Assembly (NCBI GenBank): GCA_021186555.1
Contig: JAJKFL010000014.1
Location: 40,635,200 to 40,699,199, forward strand
DNA from: Reticulitermes speratus
Lineage: Eukaryota > Arthropoda > Insecta > Blattodea > Rhinotermitidae
DNA length: 64,000 bases
Direction: 5' to 3'
Positions 27,101-33,862 of this stretch are shown here, piece after piece. The translations under genes were made by a program, and so were the position numbers. The first letter of the stretch is position 1. Each line of letters starts with the position of its first letter. The notes below the pieces were generated by a model, which saw nothing but the letters and a program-made list of their open reading frames with translations, had not been told where the DNA came from and made no database searches.

Positions 27101-30100
27101 GGAGGATGAAATAAACAGGGCATGTGGCATGTATGGAGGAGAAAAATGCATAAGTGTTTTGGTTGGTAAATCTGAAGGAAAGTGGTCATTTTGAAGACAT
27201 GGGCCTAGGTGAGGATATTATTAAAATGGATCTTAAGTAGTATGGGAGGGCATGGACTTGATTCATGTGGCTCAGGACAGGGTCAAGTGGCACACCATCA
27301 TTAATGTGGTGATGAATCTTCAGGTTCCATAAAAAGTGGGGAATTTCTTCAATAGCTAAGGAACCAATAGCTTCTCAAAAAGGACTGTTCTCCATAAAGT
27401 TAGTAAGTTGGTTTGTTGGTTGGCTGGTCAGTCACTCAGTCATTCAGTCCACTTTGTGGACTTAATTCATTGGTGTTTGATAACTTCTGCACACTTCTCA
27501 GTCCAGGCATATGCCATAAATTCTAAAAAAGTTATTTTTGATATTATAGAACGTAATTGGCTCCATAAGTACACCAAGAGAGTGGATGTGTTTTTGTAAC
27601 CAACATATGTGATTTAATTGGTGGACTTCTTTGCATTTTCATAGCTTGTTTCTGTGTGTGGTAGTCTCAGAATGATATAACGTGGGACACTTTTCTTTCT
27701 CTGAAGAAACTTCAGCTGAATGTACAGAAACACACCTACAGTCAGCACACCTGTTTATTTATATTTTTGTTGTTTCCTGCTACATGTTTCATCTGTAAAA
27801 TTATGTGTCAATCAATGCACTGTAAAAGTGAACTGATTTACGGTATACCTGTCTGTACACTGCTATATTCAACATTCCATTTAAGTATCTAATACATGCC
27901 CAACGATAAATCTCACTGAATACAGAGAGACACTTCTCTGTCCACTACATATGATACCCAGCCATAGAATCCGATTGTGTACTGAGGGCCATATCTGTGC
28001 TGTGTAGTATAAAAACATATGTAAAGGAGTATACAGAAAGTCACCGACTTACGTAAGTGGATCGTTCCGCAACCCTATGCGTAAATCGATTTTTACGTAA
28101 CTTGGAGCCATGTTTTATTATATACCTTAATACACGATAATAATAATAATTGATATAATAATAATTAATAATAATTTTAATGACAATTAATAAAAACATA
28201 ATGATAATTAATAATCGATATTGGAGTCACTGTCGTATTCAATTGAGGCAGAGGCAGGGGTGGGTGTGGTGGTGGTTCGAGTGGTAGTAGTGGTGGTAGT
28301 GGCACAAGAAGTTTTTTACGTAAGTCCCGATCTACGTATGTCGGAGCTACGTAAGTCGGGGTCCATCTGTATACAATAAATACAACCATTTATTCAGGTG
28401 GTACAACTCTGACTGTGTAATTTTCAGCTTTGATAATTGAACTTGCTTGGACATGATGACAGTTATATTGTAATAAATCATAGTTGTGCCAACTGAATGA
28501 GTGGTTGTAATTTCTATATGTACTAGTTACTAAACACAGCAGGATGTCACTTGTGAAGGTACCTAAATGAGATCAGCTGCTACAAATGAGTAAAATCCAA
28601 CATGTAATTTGATGGGGAAATCTCAAAAATAACTTTTGACACCACAAATATCAACAGGGACACAGCAGTTTATTTAATAACTAAGTTATCTTTACATGTA
28701 TATAAGAAGAAGGAAGTCATGAAAGACGTTTTATATTATTGCACTAAAACAAATGAATTGTAACATTCCATGCTATGTAAGAACATACATAATGTAAAGT
28801 GATTTGAGAGTATATTTTGTGACTGTTGGTCAGTGTATATTTTAATTGGCCTGATGACGGCTTCGCATTTAAGCTGAAATATGTAGCCAAGTTGTTCTTC
28901 ATCTGACATCAATAAAGCGAGTTGGTTTGGCCTGATGTGCCGTTGTTTCTTGCTCTTCTGTGTATAATTTATTGTGGTGCTCGAGAATGGCCATTTACAG
29001 GCAGAACATGTAGCAAGAAACAACGGAAATAAAAATATATGGTTGTGTGGACTGAATGTGTGTTTTTGTGTATTTATAGTGTAGTGGGATGTCTCATTTA
29101 AAGAACCTTTGGGTTACCTACTCTCCATTTGAGTGAAACAGTGTCTGGTTTGAATAACATTTTACCTTGTTCTGTTTAATACTAATTGACCAAGAGGACG
29201 ACCAAGAACAATGGTGAATTGTGTACAAACAGACCTAGAAGTGTAAAATTAACAACTGAAAGAAAGGTCAAAAAACAGAGCTGACTGGAAAGGGCCATTA
29301 AGGAGGCGCAGAGAGCCCGATCATTGGAACAGATGTGGATTGTGCCACCGAAGGTCCAGGACTCGCATTGGACTGTATGCCACCGAAGTCCGCATTGGAC
29401 TGGGAAAGGTGCACTTAGGCCCGAAGGTCCGCATTTGTGCCTGTAGTGCCACCGAAGGTCCGCATTGGACTGTAGTGCCACCGAAGGTCCGCATTGGACT
29501 GTAGTGCCACCGAAGGTCCGCATTGGACTGTAGTGCCACCGAAGGTCCGCATTGGACTGTAGTGCCACCGAAGGTCCGCATTGGACTGTAGTGCCACCGA
29601 AGGTCCGCATTGGACTGTAGTGCCACCGAAGGTCCGCATTGGACTGTAGTGCCACCGAAGGTCCGCATTGGACTGTAGTGCCACCGAAGGTCCGCATTGG
29701 ACTGTAGTGCCACCGAAGGTCCGCATTGACTGTAGTGCCACCGAAGGTCCGCATTGGACTGTAGTGCCACCGAAGGTCCGCATTGGACTGTAGTGCCACC
29801 GAAGAAGAAGAAGAAGTTTAATACTAATACAGGAACACCCTAAAAGTTCACCACCGTTAACATCTCTCACTGGATATGAGCCACTTACATTCAGCTGCTC
29901 TGTTTAGAGCCTGCTTCTCAAAAATCTGTTTTAATGTTATTCTTGTATCTTTTCTTTTTCCCAAATGTCCTGTTTAACTTACAGTCTTTGTGTTGTGAGT
30001 TTTAACTTTTCTAGTTTCTATAATGCTGTTATCTGTGACATTCAGAAAGAAAAATACTTGGTGCTCTGTAGTCTGAGAATCACAGATGTGGAAGCCATTT

Positions 30101-31576
30101 CTTGTAATGAATTTTTTTTGCCACTTTGCTTTATGTAATATTAGAATATAGTAAAGCATAATGTGTGAAGGCTATTTGAATTGACTGGTCTATTAATATT
30201 GGATCCAATGTACTTACCATATTTGCTCTTGAATATTTTGAATTTACCATATTTATCTAAAATATGACCTATCATATAAAATGACCCCTACTTTGTAATC
30301 TTCAGTTTTCAGTAAAAATACCTGTACAGAATGTGTTTAACTTAGCATGCATTTATAAAGCAACTACCCATTTTTCAGATAATGAATTAGGGGAAAAAAT
30401 TCTAATTTTTGTGTTTGGGTAAGTACAGTATCAAGGGGGTGAGCTTATAGTCTTGGACTGCTGTGTTCTGTCAGAAAAAAAATTTTCTTTGTATGTTTCT
30501 TGAATACTTTATTATGTTTGAAAATATTTGGTATAAATTTACTTCAGGTCTGCGCACGGATCCTCCGGAAGGTATAGAAGCAGCTCCTCTGGATCAGAAG
30601 TGTTGCCATTGGCAGGCAACCATAACAGGTCCGGTTGGCAGCCCTTACGAGGGTGGACTGTTCTACCTGTACCTGCAAATTCCATACAGCTACCCAATGT
30701 GTCCACCAATAGTGCGTTTCCTGACACGTATCTTCCATCCAAACGTGTCTCGTCATGGACATGTTGGCATTGACTCGATCCAACACAACTGGAGTTTGGC
30801 ACTCACCATATCAAAAGTACTGATCTCTGTGCAGAGCCTACTGACTGATCCATACTGTCAGGTGTGTTGTGGTTATATAGCGTTAGGTATAATGTGAGGG
30901 TGACTATGAGAGGAAGAAGGATTCCACCAGGGGAAAACACCTTATGTTGGAATTTTTCTGGATTTTCTACCGTATTTGAAATATGAAGTCCTTATTTACT
31001 AGAATAAGAGAATTGTTTTTGCATTTTAACATATTGTAAATGATATAGATCGTAAATACAGGTTACACGATGTGGATGTGAGCAAACTTTGTTTGCAGTC
31101 ATAAGCCTTGGGAATATATATTTGAGACTTAACAAATAAATACATGAATAAGTAAATATAATAAATGAATAAATAAATAAACACACACAAACAAAGAAAT
31201 GTATAGATGTCATCATCACTTCCACCACTACCACCACCACCACCACCTCCCACCACCTCAACAACCATCACCACAACCAACACAATTATTATAATTATTA
31301 TTATTATTATTATGTCATCTTTATACAGGGTATTTACAAGTGCTGTCATTTGTTATTTGTGTATGTTGTGCTGTTTCTGTTATTGGCCACTTGGCTGTTG
31401 ACTCAGCATGTCACTAAACAAGAACTGAATTTAATTATTATTATTATGTATGTTTTTAGGTGTGTATGGAACCAGCTGTTGGAGCACTGTACATGAAGAA
31501 CCGTTCTGCATTTGAAGACATTGCCCGTTCGTGGACATGGCGGTATGCTATGCATGACGCTATCAGTCCGCTCTGA
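8970..31576 (+). CDS. morgue: Morgue orthologue: zinc-finger-like, F-box and pseudo-E2 (UBC) protein (7 exons, 414 aa)
   Basis: Exons: 8970-9131, 16488-16616, 22860-23082, 23894-24083, 25324-25433, 30548-30861 and 31460-31576. All introns are GT-AG and the phases close, giving 1245 bp including TGA. An in-frame TGA at 8964 fixes the start. Residues 58-78 hold a Cys motif, C-x2-C-x6-C-x5-C-x2-CH. Residues 98-171 are a Gln/Pro-rich linker. The F-box is at about 166-206 (LPPEVLLAVFSYLDDMSLWS, VCKRWRHLL). The UBC fold is at about 265-414, with HPN at 335-337 and the usual helix after it (WSLALTISKVLISVQSLL). The catalytic Cys, ten residues after the HPN His, is Gly345. Drosophila Morgue has the same architecture and the same Cys-to-Gly change; there it promotes DIAP1 turnover and apoptosis and binds SCF components. 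An E2-like adaptor in an SCF complex is the inferred role. Drosophila Morgue is about 490 aa, so this one is somewhat shorter. Confidence 0.95.
9250..11999 (+). mobile_element. 5'-truncated non-LTR retrotransposon (CR1/Jockey-like LINE) in morgue intron 1
   Basis: The remaining sequence begins in the endonuclease C-terminus (LILTGDWNINF). It then carries a reverse transcriptase with NYRPISLLPVFSKIIE, NGFRKGKSTETA, FLDLSKAYDVINHKILLDKL, GVSQGSILGPVLFLLYINDL and FADDTNIL. The C-terminal domain continues to about 11784. Frameshifts near 10795, 11070 and 11300 and a stop at 10796 make it inactive. It ends with the short repeat tail ATTGAATTGAATTGAATG. It starts only about 120 bp after the exon 1 donor and lies in the sense orientation. 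I saw no clear target duplication. Clade assignment is by motif style only. Confidence 0.88.
12000..15015. other. morgue intron 1, unassigned
   Basis: At 13745-14070 there is a pair of TATGTAAG-rich stretches that may be a decayed TA-type element. Foldback-family pieces occur near 12830-12920 and 14450-14560. Near 14410-14445 there are short GTTT and GGTT repeats. I see no gene. Confidence 0.4.
15016..15345 (+). mobile_element. LINE C-terminal fragment (R1/I-like)
   Basis: A conceptual reading gives HLHIMGLSDSPLCRKC, then ETSAHVLCKCEAL, then SFFLDPEDVRELSLGN. This is the Cys/His segment (C-x2-C, H, C) found after the RNase H-like region in R1- and I-type LINEs. It ends 20 bp before a SINE head. 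Confidence 0.75.
15360..15673 (+). mobile_element. tRNA-derived SINE (GCTCAGT family)
   Basis: The pol III A-box-like ATAGCTCAGTCAGTATAGT is followed about 50 bp later by a degraded B-box (GACCGATTCCAAG). The body is shared with copies at 18960, 33585, 34705, 39345, 55515 and 62757 and contains AAAGTGGC and a GAGGTTAAGAAT-like segment. It ends CTTTATC. Confidence 0.75.
15674..16487. other. morgue intron 1, 3' part
   Basis: The sequence is A/T-rich and has no recognised repeat boundaries. A short stretch, TAATGCCTAACAGCCTT (about 15782), recurs inverted near 16400 (AAGGCTGTTAGACATTATA), so 15780-16420 may be a foldback element. Confidence 0.4.
16488..16616 (+). CDS. morgue: morgue exon 2, cysteine-rich zinc-finger-like motif
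   Basis: The acceptor is gttctag|CATTCC and the donor is GTGAG|gtaaaa, phase 0. The product contains SSCYICNGFYGPC followed by CATCH. The cysteine spacing suggests a zinc-binding motif like the one reported at the N-terminus of Morgue homologues. Confidence 0.88.
16617..17221. other. morgue intron 2, unassigned
   Basis: I recognise no gene or repeat family. The region is A/T-rich with short poly-A runs. Confidence 0.4.
17222..18737. mobile_element. Long foldback element with ~180-bp inverted arms
   Basis: The left arm is 17222-17397 and the right arm about 18558-18737 in reverse complement. They share AGGCATGAGATCTCCACC, GGCCTTTATCGAGAAC and the ACATTGTAAATGTATCC segment. Between them lie about 1.1 kb of A/T-rich sequence and the conserved block 18230-18440. 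The AAGCCATCATCAGG motif near the arm centre is typical of the foldback families in this window. Confidence 0.75.
18230..18440 (-). repeat. Dispersed ~205-bp repeat, copy 1
   Basis: It reads on the minus strand from CATAATATGGTAATTTTTT-like text through GGTGAGGAGTTGTTAGCAC to GACAGGGACCGACTTATCA. It is nearly identical to 40744-40945. An ORF runs through it in both copies, but I treat it as part of a retroposon and not as a gene. Confidence 0.75.
18960..19200 (+). mobile_element. SINE of the GCTCAGT family, 5' truncated
   Basis: It starts near the B-box position (GCGATTTGAATCTCGG) and follows the family body: TGGCTGCCC, a run of C, CCTATTCAATGAGTACC, GATAAAGTGG, GAGGTTGAGAATCAGTGG. It ends in a CTTTA(C) repeat. 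Confidence 0.65.
19226..19567 (+). repeat. 15-bp minisatellite, ~22 copies
   Basis: The unit is CATCTTAAGCGGGGT or its GCAGGGT variant. It contains the palindrome CTTAAG and is repeated about 22 times with single-base variants and two one-base indels near 19445 and 19490. Because 15 is divisible by 3, all frames stay open for long stretches (HLKRG in +). It lies in morgue intron 2, so it is not coding. Confidence 0.95.
19715..20039 (-). mobile_element. tRNA-derived SINE, copy 1 (minus)
   Basis: On the minus strand it opens with a tRNA-like head, with GGACTAGTGGTTAGCGTGCT as A-box and GGTTCGCGGGTTCAATCCCG as B-box. A body follows that is shared with 62283-62601 (ATGTCGTAGATTTACGGCAT). Confidence 0.85.
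20673..20899. mobile_element. Palindromic foldback MITE (arms ~100 bp)
   Basis: The left arm (GGTCTTCTGGGGTATTACAC, ACCGACATTTCGGGACAA, CATCCTCACGGGTC) is followed after an 11-bp centre by its inverted copy. The 9-mer AAGCTTCAT flanks both sides (20664-20672 and 20900-20908) and is a candidate target duplication. The right arm, however, lacks the outer 25 bp seen on the left, so this is uncertain. Confidence 0.85.
20909..21165. mobile_element. Foldback MITE next to the palindromic element
   Basis: The left arm includes ACTTTTATTACTGTGTTACA and ATACAGAAATA. The right end is its imperfect inverted copy (ATTTCTGTATGTATGTAATA, AGTAATAAAAGTTGAG). The central motif ATCTGAAGATGGCG resembles other foldback families here. 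Confidence 0.68.
21440..21740 (-). mobile_element. LINE 3' fragment (GTTA-tail family), decayed
   Basis: The minus-strand reading LHNEALHSLYSSANIIRLIK matches [20 protein letters not shown] of the better copy at 48096-48780. Frame breaks follow. Confidence 0.75.
21741..22859. other. morgue intron 2, 3' part
   Basis: At 22140-22260 there is a single foldback arm (GGCGACATGTTTCAGC, CCTCTTCAGGTGTGG). The piece 21790-21960 resembles foldback text. Nothing coding was seen. Confidence 0.4.
22860..23082 (+). CDS. morgue: morgue exon 3, Gln/Pro-rich linker into the F-box
   Basis: The acceptor is ttgtttag|AAGACAG and the donor is CCTGAAG|gtagtt, phase 1. The linker is rich in Gln and Pro (RRQSQQQPQPPPPRPQPH). 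It ends with CLPPE, the first residues of the F-box. Confidence 0.88.
23395..23570 (+). mobile_element. Short LINE 3' fragment (HILRRN family) in morgue intron 3
   Basis: It begins AGAAAGGATAGAAATGACGG and runs to the family terminus CGTAAGACAGACTGCAGAAT. It is the same as the last part of 5044-5500 and the start of 46870-47452 (inverted). Confidence 0.8.
23894..24083 (+). CDS. morgue: morgue exon 4, F-box
   Basis: The acceptor is attacag|TATTG and the donor is GAACT|gtaagtg, phase 2. It encodes the F-box core (VLLAVFSYLDDMSLWSVGNV) and then a Trp-rich segment (WRSYTMRRWPLF, VQDWFKVYTEL) typical of the region after an F-box. Confidence 0.93.
24121..25249. mobile_element. TA-flanked MITE split by a mariner insertion
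   Basis: The left end is TACAGTGAAACCTGTCCATG with GGCCACC following. The right end, read inverted, is TACAGTAAAACATCTGAAG with GGCCACC following. Inner text about GGTGGCCAA/GGCCAGC repeats on both sides. The mariner element at 24298-24855 sits inside, so this element is older. Confidence 0.7.
24298..24855 (+). mobile_element. Internally deleted mariner element with transposase N-terminus
   Basis: The terminal repeats CGAAGTGTATTCAGAAAGTA (left) and CGAGGCATATTCGGAAAGTA (right, inverted) are each flanked by TA. The ORF at 24370-24606 and its shifted continuation carry the mariner HTH region (ISFLNARNVKPADIHRQ, MVRKWVRK, then GRDNVHGEPRSGRPS). The catalytic D,D34D part is missing, so it is non-autonomous and dead. 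Confidence 0.88.
25324..25433 (+). CDS. morgue: morgue exon 5, linker between F-box and UBC
   Basis: The acceptor is ttatag|GATTG and the donor is TTAAAA|gtaagtt, phase 1. It encodes DSCPCKACLRQMALQ and then WRRNRLRNELK. The latter is in the position of UBC helix 1. Confidence 0.87.
25670..25975 (-). mobile_element. LINE 3' fragment (GTTA-tail family), highly diverged
   Basis: The minus-strand text (ATTACTCGGGTGATGAAATC, GAAGATAATATTAAAAAGG, GGCTCAGGACAGGGACAAG) follows the copy at 48420-48670 with many changes. Confidence 0.6.
25976..26934. other. morgue intron 5, 5' part
   Basis: A foldback-family arm lies near 26101-26225 (GGCTTCCGCCG, TTTTTCAGGGTCTTAGG). A (TA) run is at 26387-26402. 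I see nothing else. Confidence 0.4.
26935..27405 (+). mobile_element. LINE 3' fragment (GTTA-tail family)
   Basis: It starts TCTGACATTAAGGGAAGAAC like the CTGAGGGAGGAACATAGGC region of 48295. It runs to the family end TTCTCAAAAAGGACTGTTCT and a GTTAGTAAGTTGG tail. Frameshifts and stops are throughout. Confidence 0.75.
27406..28028. other. morgue intron 5, unassigned
   Basis: A foldback arm is visible at about 27725-27810 (CTGCTACATGTTTCATCTG). The rest is unassigned. Confidence 0.35.
28029..28374. mobile_element. Tc1-type MITE with a TAA/ATT microsatellite inside
   Basis: The left end GTATACAGAAAGTCACCGAC and the right end (inverted GTATACAGATGGACCCCGAC) are followed by repeated ACTTACGTAAG-like text. 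An AAT-repeat at 28132-28215 and a GGTGGT-rich stretch at 28260-28305 lie inside. Confidence 0.72.
28375..29173. other. morgue intron 5, unassigned, with a hairpin
   Basis: A foldback-like centre lies at 28850-28900 (GGCCTGATGACGGCTTCGCA). CCGTTGTTTCTTGCT at 28940 is inverted at 29010 (AGCAAGAAACAACGG). No coding exon was seen. Confidence 0.45.
29187..29815 (+). mobile_element. 5'-truncated LINE copy with expanded 3' end
   Basis: It is flanked by a perfect 13-bp duplication, GTTTAATACTAAT (29174-29186 and 29816-29828). The 5' part (GGACGACCAAGAACAATGGT, AAAGGGCCATTAAGGAGGCG) matches 32000-32130. The 3' part is a tandem array, followed by the GAAGAAGAAGAAGAA tail of the family. Confidence 0.88.
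29442..29802 (+). repeat. 29-bp minisatellite inside the LINE copy, ~12.5 units
   Basis: The unit begins TGTAGTGCCACCGAAGGTCC and continues GCATTGGAC. Starts are at 29442, 29471, 29500 and onward to 29789, with one 28-bp unit (29703). Units are nearly identical, which suggests recent expansion. Degenerate half-units precede it at 29336-29441. Confidence 0.96.
29829..30547. other. morgue intron 5, 3' end
   Basis: The sequence is A/T-rich and shows no recognised repeat. It ends in the exon 6 acceptor (TTTACTTCAG). Confidence 0.4.
30548..30861 (+). CDS. morgue: morgue exon 6, UBC core with Cys-to-Gly at the catalytic site
   Basis: The acceptor is acttcag|GTCTG and the donor is TGTCAG|gtgtgt, phase 0. 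It carries the hallmark E2 strands (TGPVGSPYEGGLFYL, YPMCPPIVRF), HPN, and VGID where active E2s have (I/V)C(L/I)D. Confidence 0.95.
31205..31312. repeat. Compound microsatellite in morgue intron 6
   Basis: A CCA/CAC-rich stretch (31215-31285) is followed by an ATT repeat (31287-31312). The open frames on both strands here are low-complexity artefacts. The rest of intron 6 (30862-31459) shows nothing recognised. Confidence 0.9.
31460..31576 (+). CDS. morgue: morgue exon 7, UBC C-terminal helices
   Basis: The acceptor is gtttttag|GTGTG. It encodes EPAVGALYMKNRSAFEDIAR and ends DAISPL with TGA at 31574. It corresponds to the last two helices of the E2 fold. Confidence 0.93.
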   Translation: MCMEPAVGALYMKNRSAFEDIARSWTWRYAMHDAISPL

Positions 31577-31746
31577 AGTTCTGAACAGTATGTTGTGTGT
31601 CATTTTGTAATGATGATGTTTCTCGGGAAAATTGTATTGTCTTGTCGTATGTTCATCCCATAGGTTATCCTTGTAGTTTATGCCAGGTGGTCTGTAATGG
31701 TCTCCTTATGTAGGGACATCATTTTATCTGACAGGTGTTGCTAGTC

Positions 31747-32180
31747 GTGGACATTGAATAAGGACATTGTTAAAGGACTGGCAGTTTTTGAATGAAAAAT
31801 TTTGAGAAGAATATTTGGGGCAATTAAAGTAAATGAAAATTGGAGAAAGTGACATAACAAGAAACTAAAGCAGGTGTTTGGAGATTTAGATATACTGTCA
31901 TTTGTCAGAATAAGTCGGCTCAAATGGATTGGTCATGTTAACAGAATGAAGAATAAAAGAACAGTAAGTCAAGTATTCAATAATAATCCCCAAGGAAGTC
32001 AACCAAGAGGATGACCAAGAAACAGATGGTGGAATTGTGTACAAACAGACATTAAGAAGTGTAAAATTAAGAACTGGAAAGAAAGGTCAAAAAGTAGAGT
32101 GGACTGGGAAAGGGCCATTAAGGAGGCGAAGGTTCGCATTGGACTGTAGTGCCACCGAAGAAGAAGAAGAAGAAGAAGAA
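31747..32180 (+). mobile_element. 5'-truncated LINE inserted just downstream of morgue
   Basis: It is flanked by a perfect 13-bp duplication, GGTGTTGCTAGTC (31734-31746 and 32181-32193). The body has decayed RT C-terminal text (RLKWIGHVNRMKNKRTVSQV). It ends with a single copy of the unit that is amplified at 29442, then a (GAA)n tail. It starts 171 bp after the morgue stop and probably lies in the 3' UTR. Confidence 0.9.
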
Positions 32181-32193
32181 GGTGTTGCTAGTC

Positions 32194-33085
32194 ACATCCT
32201 GTTGGTTTGCATAACTTTAAGAGTTTCTGTGTACAATGGACGCATTTGTTAGATTTGTTGCGTATCTGTGAGCTGAAGGAAAATATTTCCAACACCTTCT
32301 TTAAATATGGTGAGTAAAAACCTGTTATTAATTTTGTACTAAATTGTTTGGTTCCAAACTCATGGCAAATGGTGTAGTGGTGAGCACTGCACTGCCTGCT
32401 GTCATGTGAAATGATCTGAGTGACACACTGATGTAAGTTGTCAGATAAAATAATGTCCCTGTAGAACTTACTGAACGTACTATTTTTGGTATATGTTTCG
32501 ATATTATGTCATATATCCATCGACCAGTAACTAACTCACTCTGTGGTGGGAAGACCTCATGGTTCAATGTTACTAATGCCAAGACCCATCATAAGAAGCA
32601 AGTCTGGATTAATTCCGTCCGCTTCCCAACTTTTCAACCTACCGCACTCAACATTTATTTTAACATTGTGCATCCATTACAGTACTGTCAAATGATGGCC
32701 ATCATTTGGGTTTTTGCACTGTGTAGCGATTAAATATTCTAGCATTTTGGAGGATTGTCAGAACATGTAGCCACTACACAGTATAAGATCCCAAAAGACA
32801 ACCATTATTTGAGTGACTGCCATAGAAACCTGCGAACTCTCAGTAACTTCTCAGTGTTTCAAATAGCCACTGACCAAGAGGATTCCTCACCAGACTTGTG
32901 TGTGCATTTCTTTCCCCCTCATATGATCCGTCAGTGTACGAGTACAGTTGTTCATTGTAAAGATTATTGTCTTTTGGGGATATGATGCCTTGTATTTTGG
33001 TAGACAGGCTGTATCTAAAATGTCAATAGTGCATCTTCTTCAGATAAATCATTCTTTGTCTTTTTCTTCCTCTTCTTCCTTTTCT
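32194..33085. other. Downstream of morgue, unassigned
   Basis: It may include the rest of the morgue 3' UTR. I recognise no gene or repeat. No strong AATAAA signal was seen just after the stop. Confidence 0.4.
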
Positions 33086-33370
33086 CTCCCCCCCCAAGCA
33101 CTACAGTCCGTTACGCTCGTTGGCTTCCAATACAATCTTCCTCCACTCCCTACAGTTTCTGGCCATTGCGTGCCTGTTTTTTATTCCCATTATAATTAGA
33201 TCCTCTTCATCCTCGTCCCACAATCTTTTACATGGTGTTCCTCTTTTCCTTGTTCCTTCCACTGTAGATGTTGCAATTTTTTTTTTTGGCATTTGTTGGT
33301 TTTGGATTCTTGGAACATGGCTGTACCGCCTTGGTGGGAGGGATTTTTTAAATTTGACAGTATCTGCCCC
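33086..33370 (-). mobile_element. LINE 3' fragment, minus strand
   Basis: The minus-strand reading gives GTRKRGTPCKRLWDEDEEDL and then RNCREWRKIVLEANERNGL. This is the Arg/Trp-rich tail typical of the LINE C-termini in this window, and it ends near CACTACAGTCCGTTACG. Confidence 0.65.
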
Positions 33371-33584
33371 TTGTAATGTGTCATTTATCTGCTTGTTCAG
33401 ATGAATCATTGCTTCATTATTAGAATGTTACCAATCATAGTTTCTGTTTCTACCATGCTAGCAATGTCCATATACCAGTGTGAAATTCAAACTTGCTGAT
33501 TACTACTTTATTAGGAGCAAATTTGTGTCATGGAACTAGTTTACTTTCTGAATCCTTTTGAGGTACTAGTGAAGCATGAGGATG

Positions 33585-33862
33585 GTGTAGTTCATATAGC
33601 TACTCGCTGCAGGCTGGACAGTCTGGGGATCAAATCCCGGTGGGGACTAGAATTTCTGTGCCATTTATACCGGTCATGAGGCCCACCCAGCTTCCTGTAC
33701 AATGGGTACTGGGTCTTTCCCAGGAGTAAAGTGGCCAGAGTGTGGTGCTGACCACTTGCCCCCTTCTAGCACCGAGGTTGCGAGAGGGTTGGAGCTATAC
33801 TTCCACCACCTCTCTGTGCCTGCATACACGTCATGTGGTGACCTTTACCTTTACCAGTAAAA
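33585..33862 (+). mobile_element. tRNA-derived SINE (GCTCAGT family)
   Basis: A degraded head (TTCATATAGCTACTCGCTGC) and a B-box-like GGGGATCAAATCCCGGTGGG are followed by the family body (CAATGGGTACTGGGTCTTTCC, AGTAAAGTGGCC, CACCGAGGTTGCG). It ends in the repeat CCTTTACCTTTACC. Confidence 0.78.

Noticed and set aside
29182-29870. Long repetitive ORFs (minus strand, RTFGGTT-type peptide repeats) as a repeat protein
   Set aside because: They are generated by the 29-bp minisatellite. All minus-strand frames stay open, units are near identical at DNA level, and the array lies within a LINE bounded by target duplications in an intron.
30539-30802. Minus-strand ORFs opposite morgue exon 6
   Set aside because: They are shadows of the conserved UBC exon on the plus strand.
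31026-31349. Minus-strand ORF with Ile, Val and Gly runs
   Set aside because: It is produced by the CCA/ATT compound microsatellite in morgue intron 6.
33120-33404. Plus-strand hydrophobic ORF
   Set aside because: It is antisense to a LINE 3' fragment. The Ser/Phe-rich reading comes from its Lys/Glu-rich complement.
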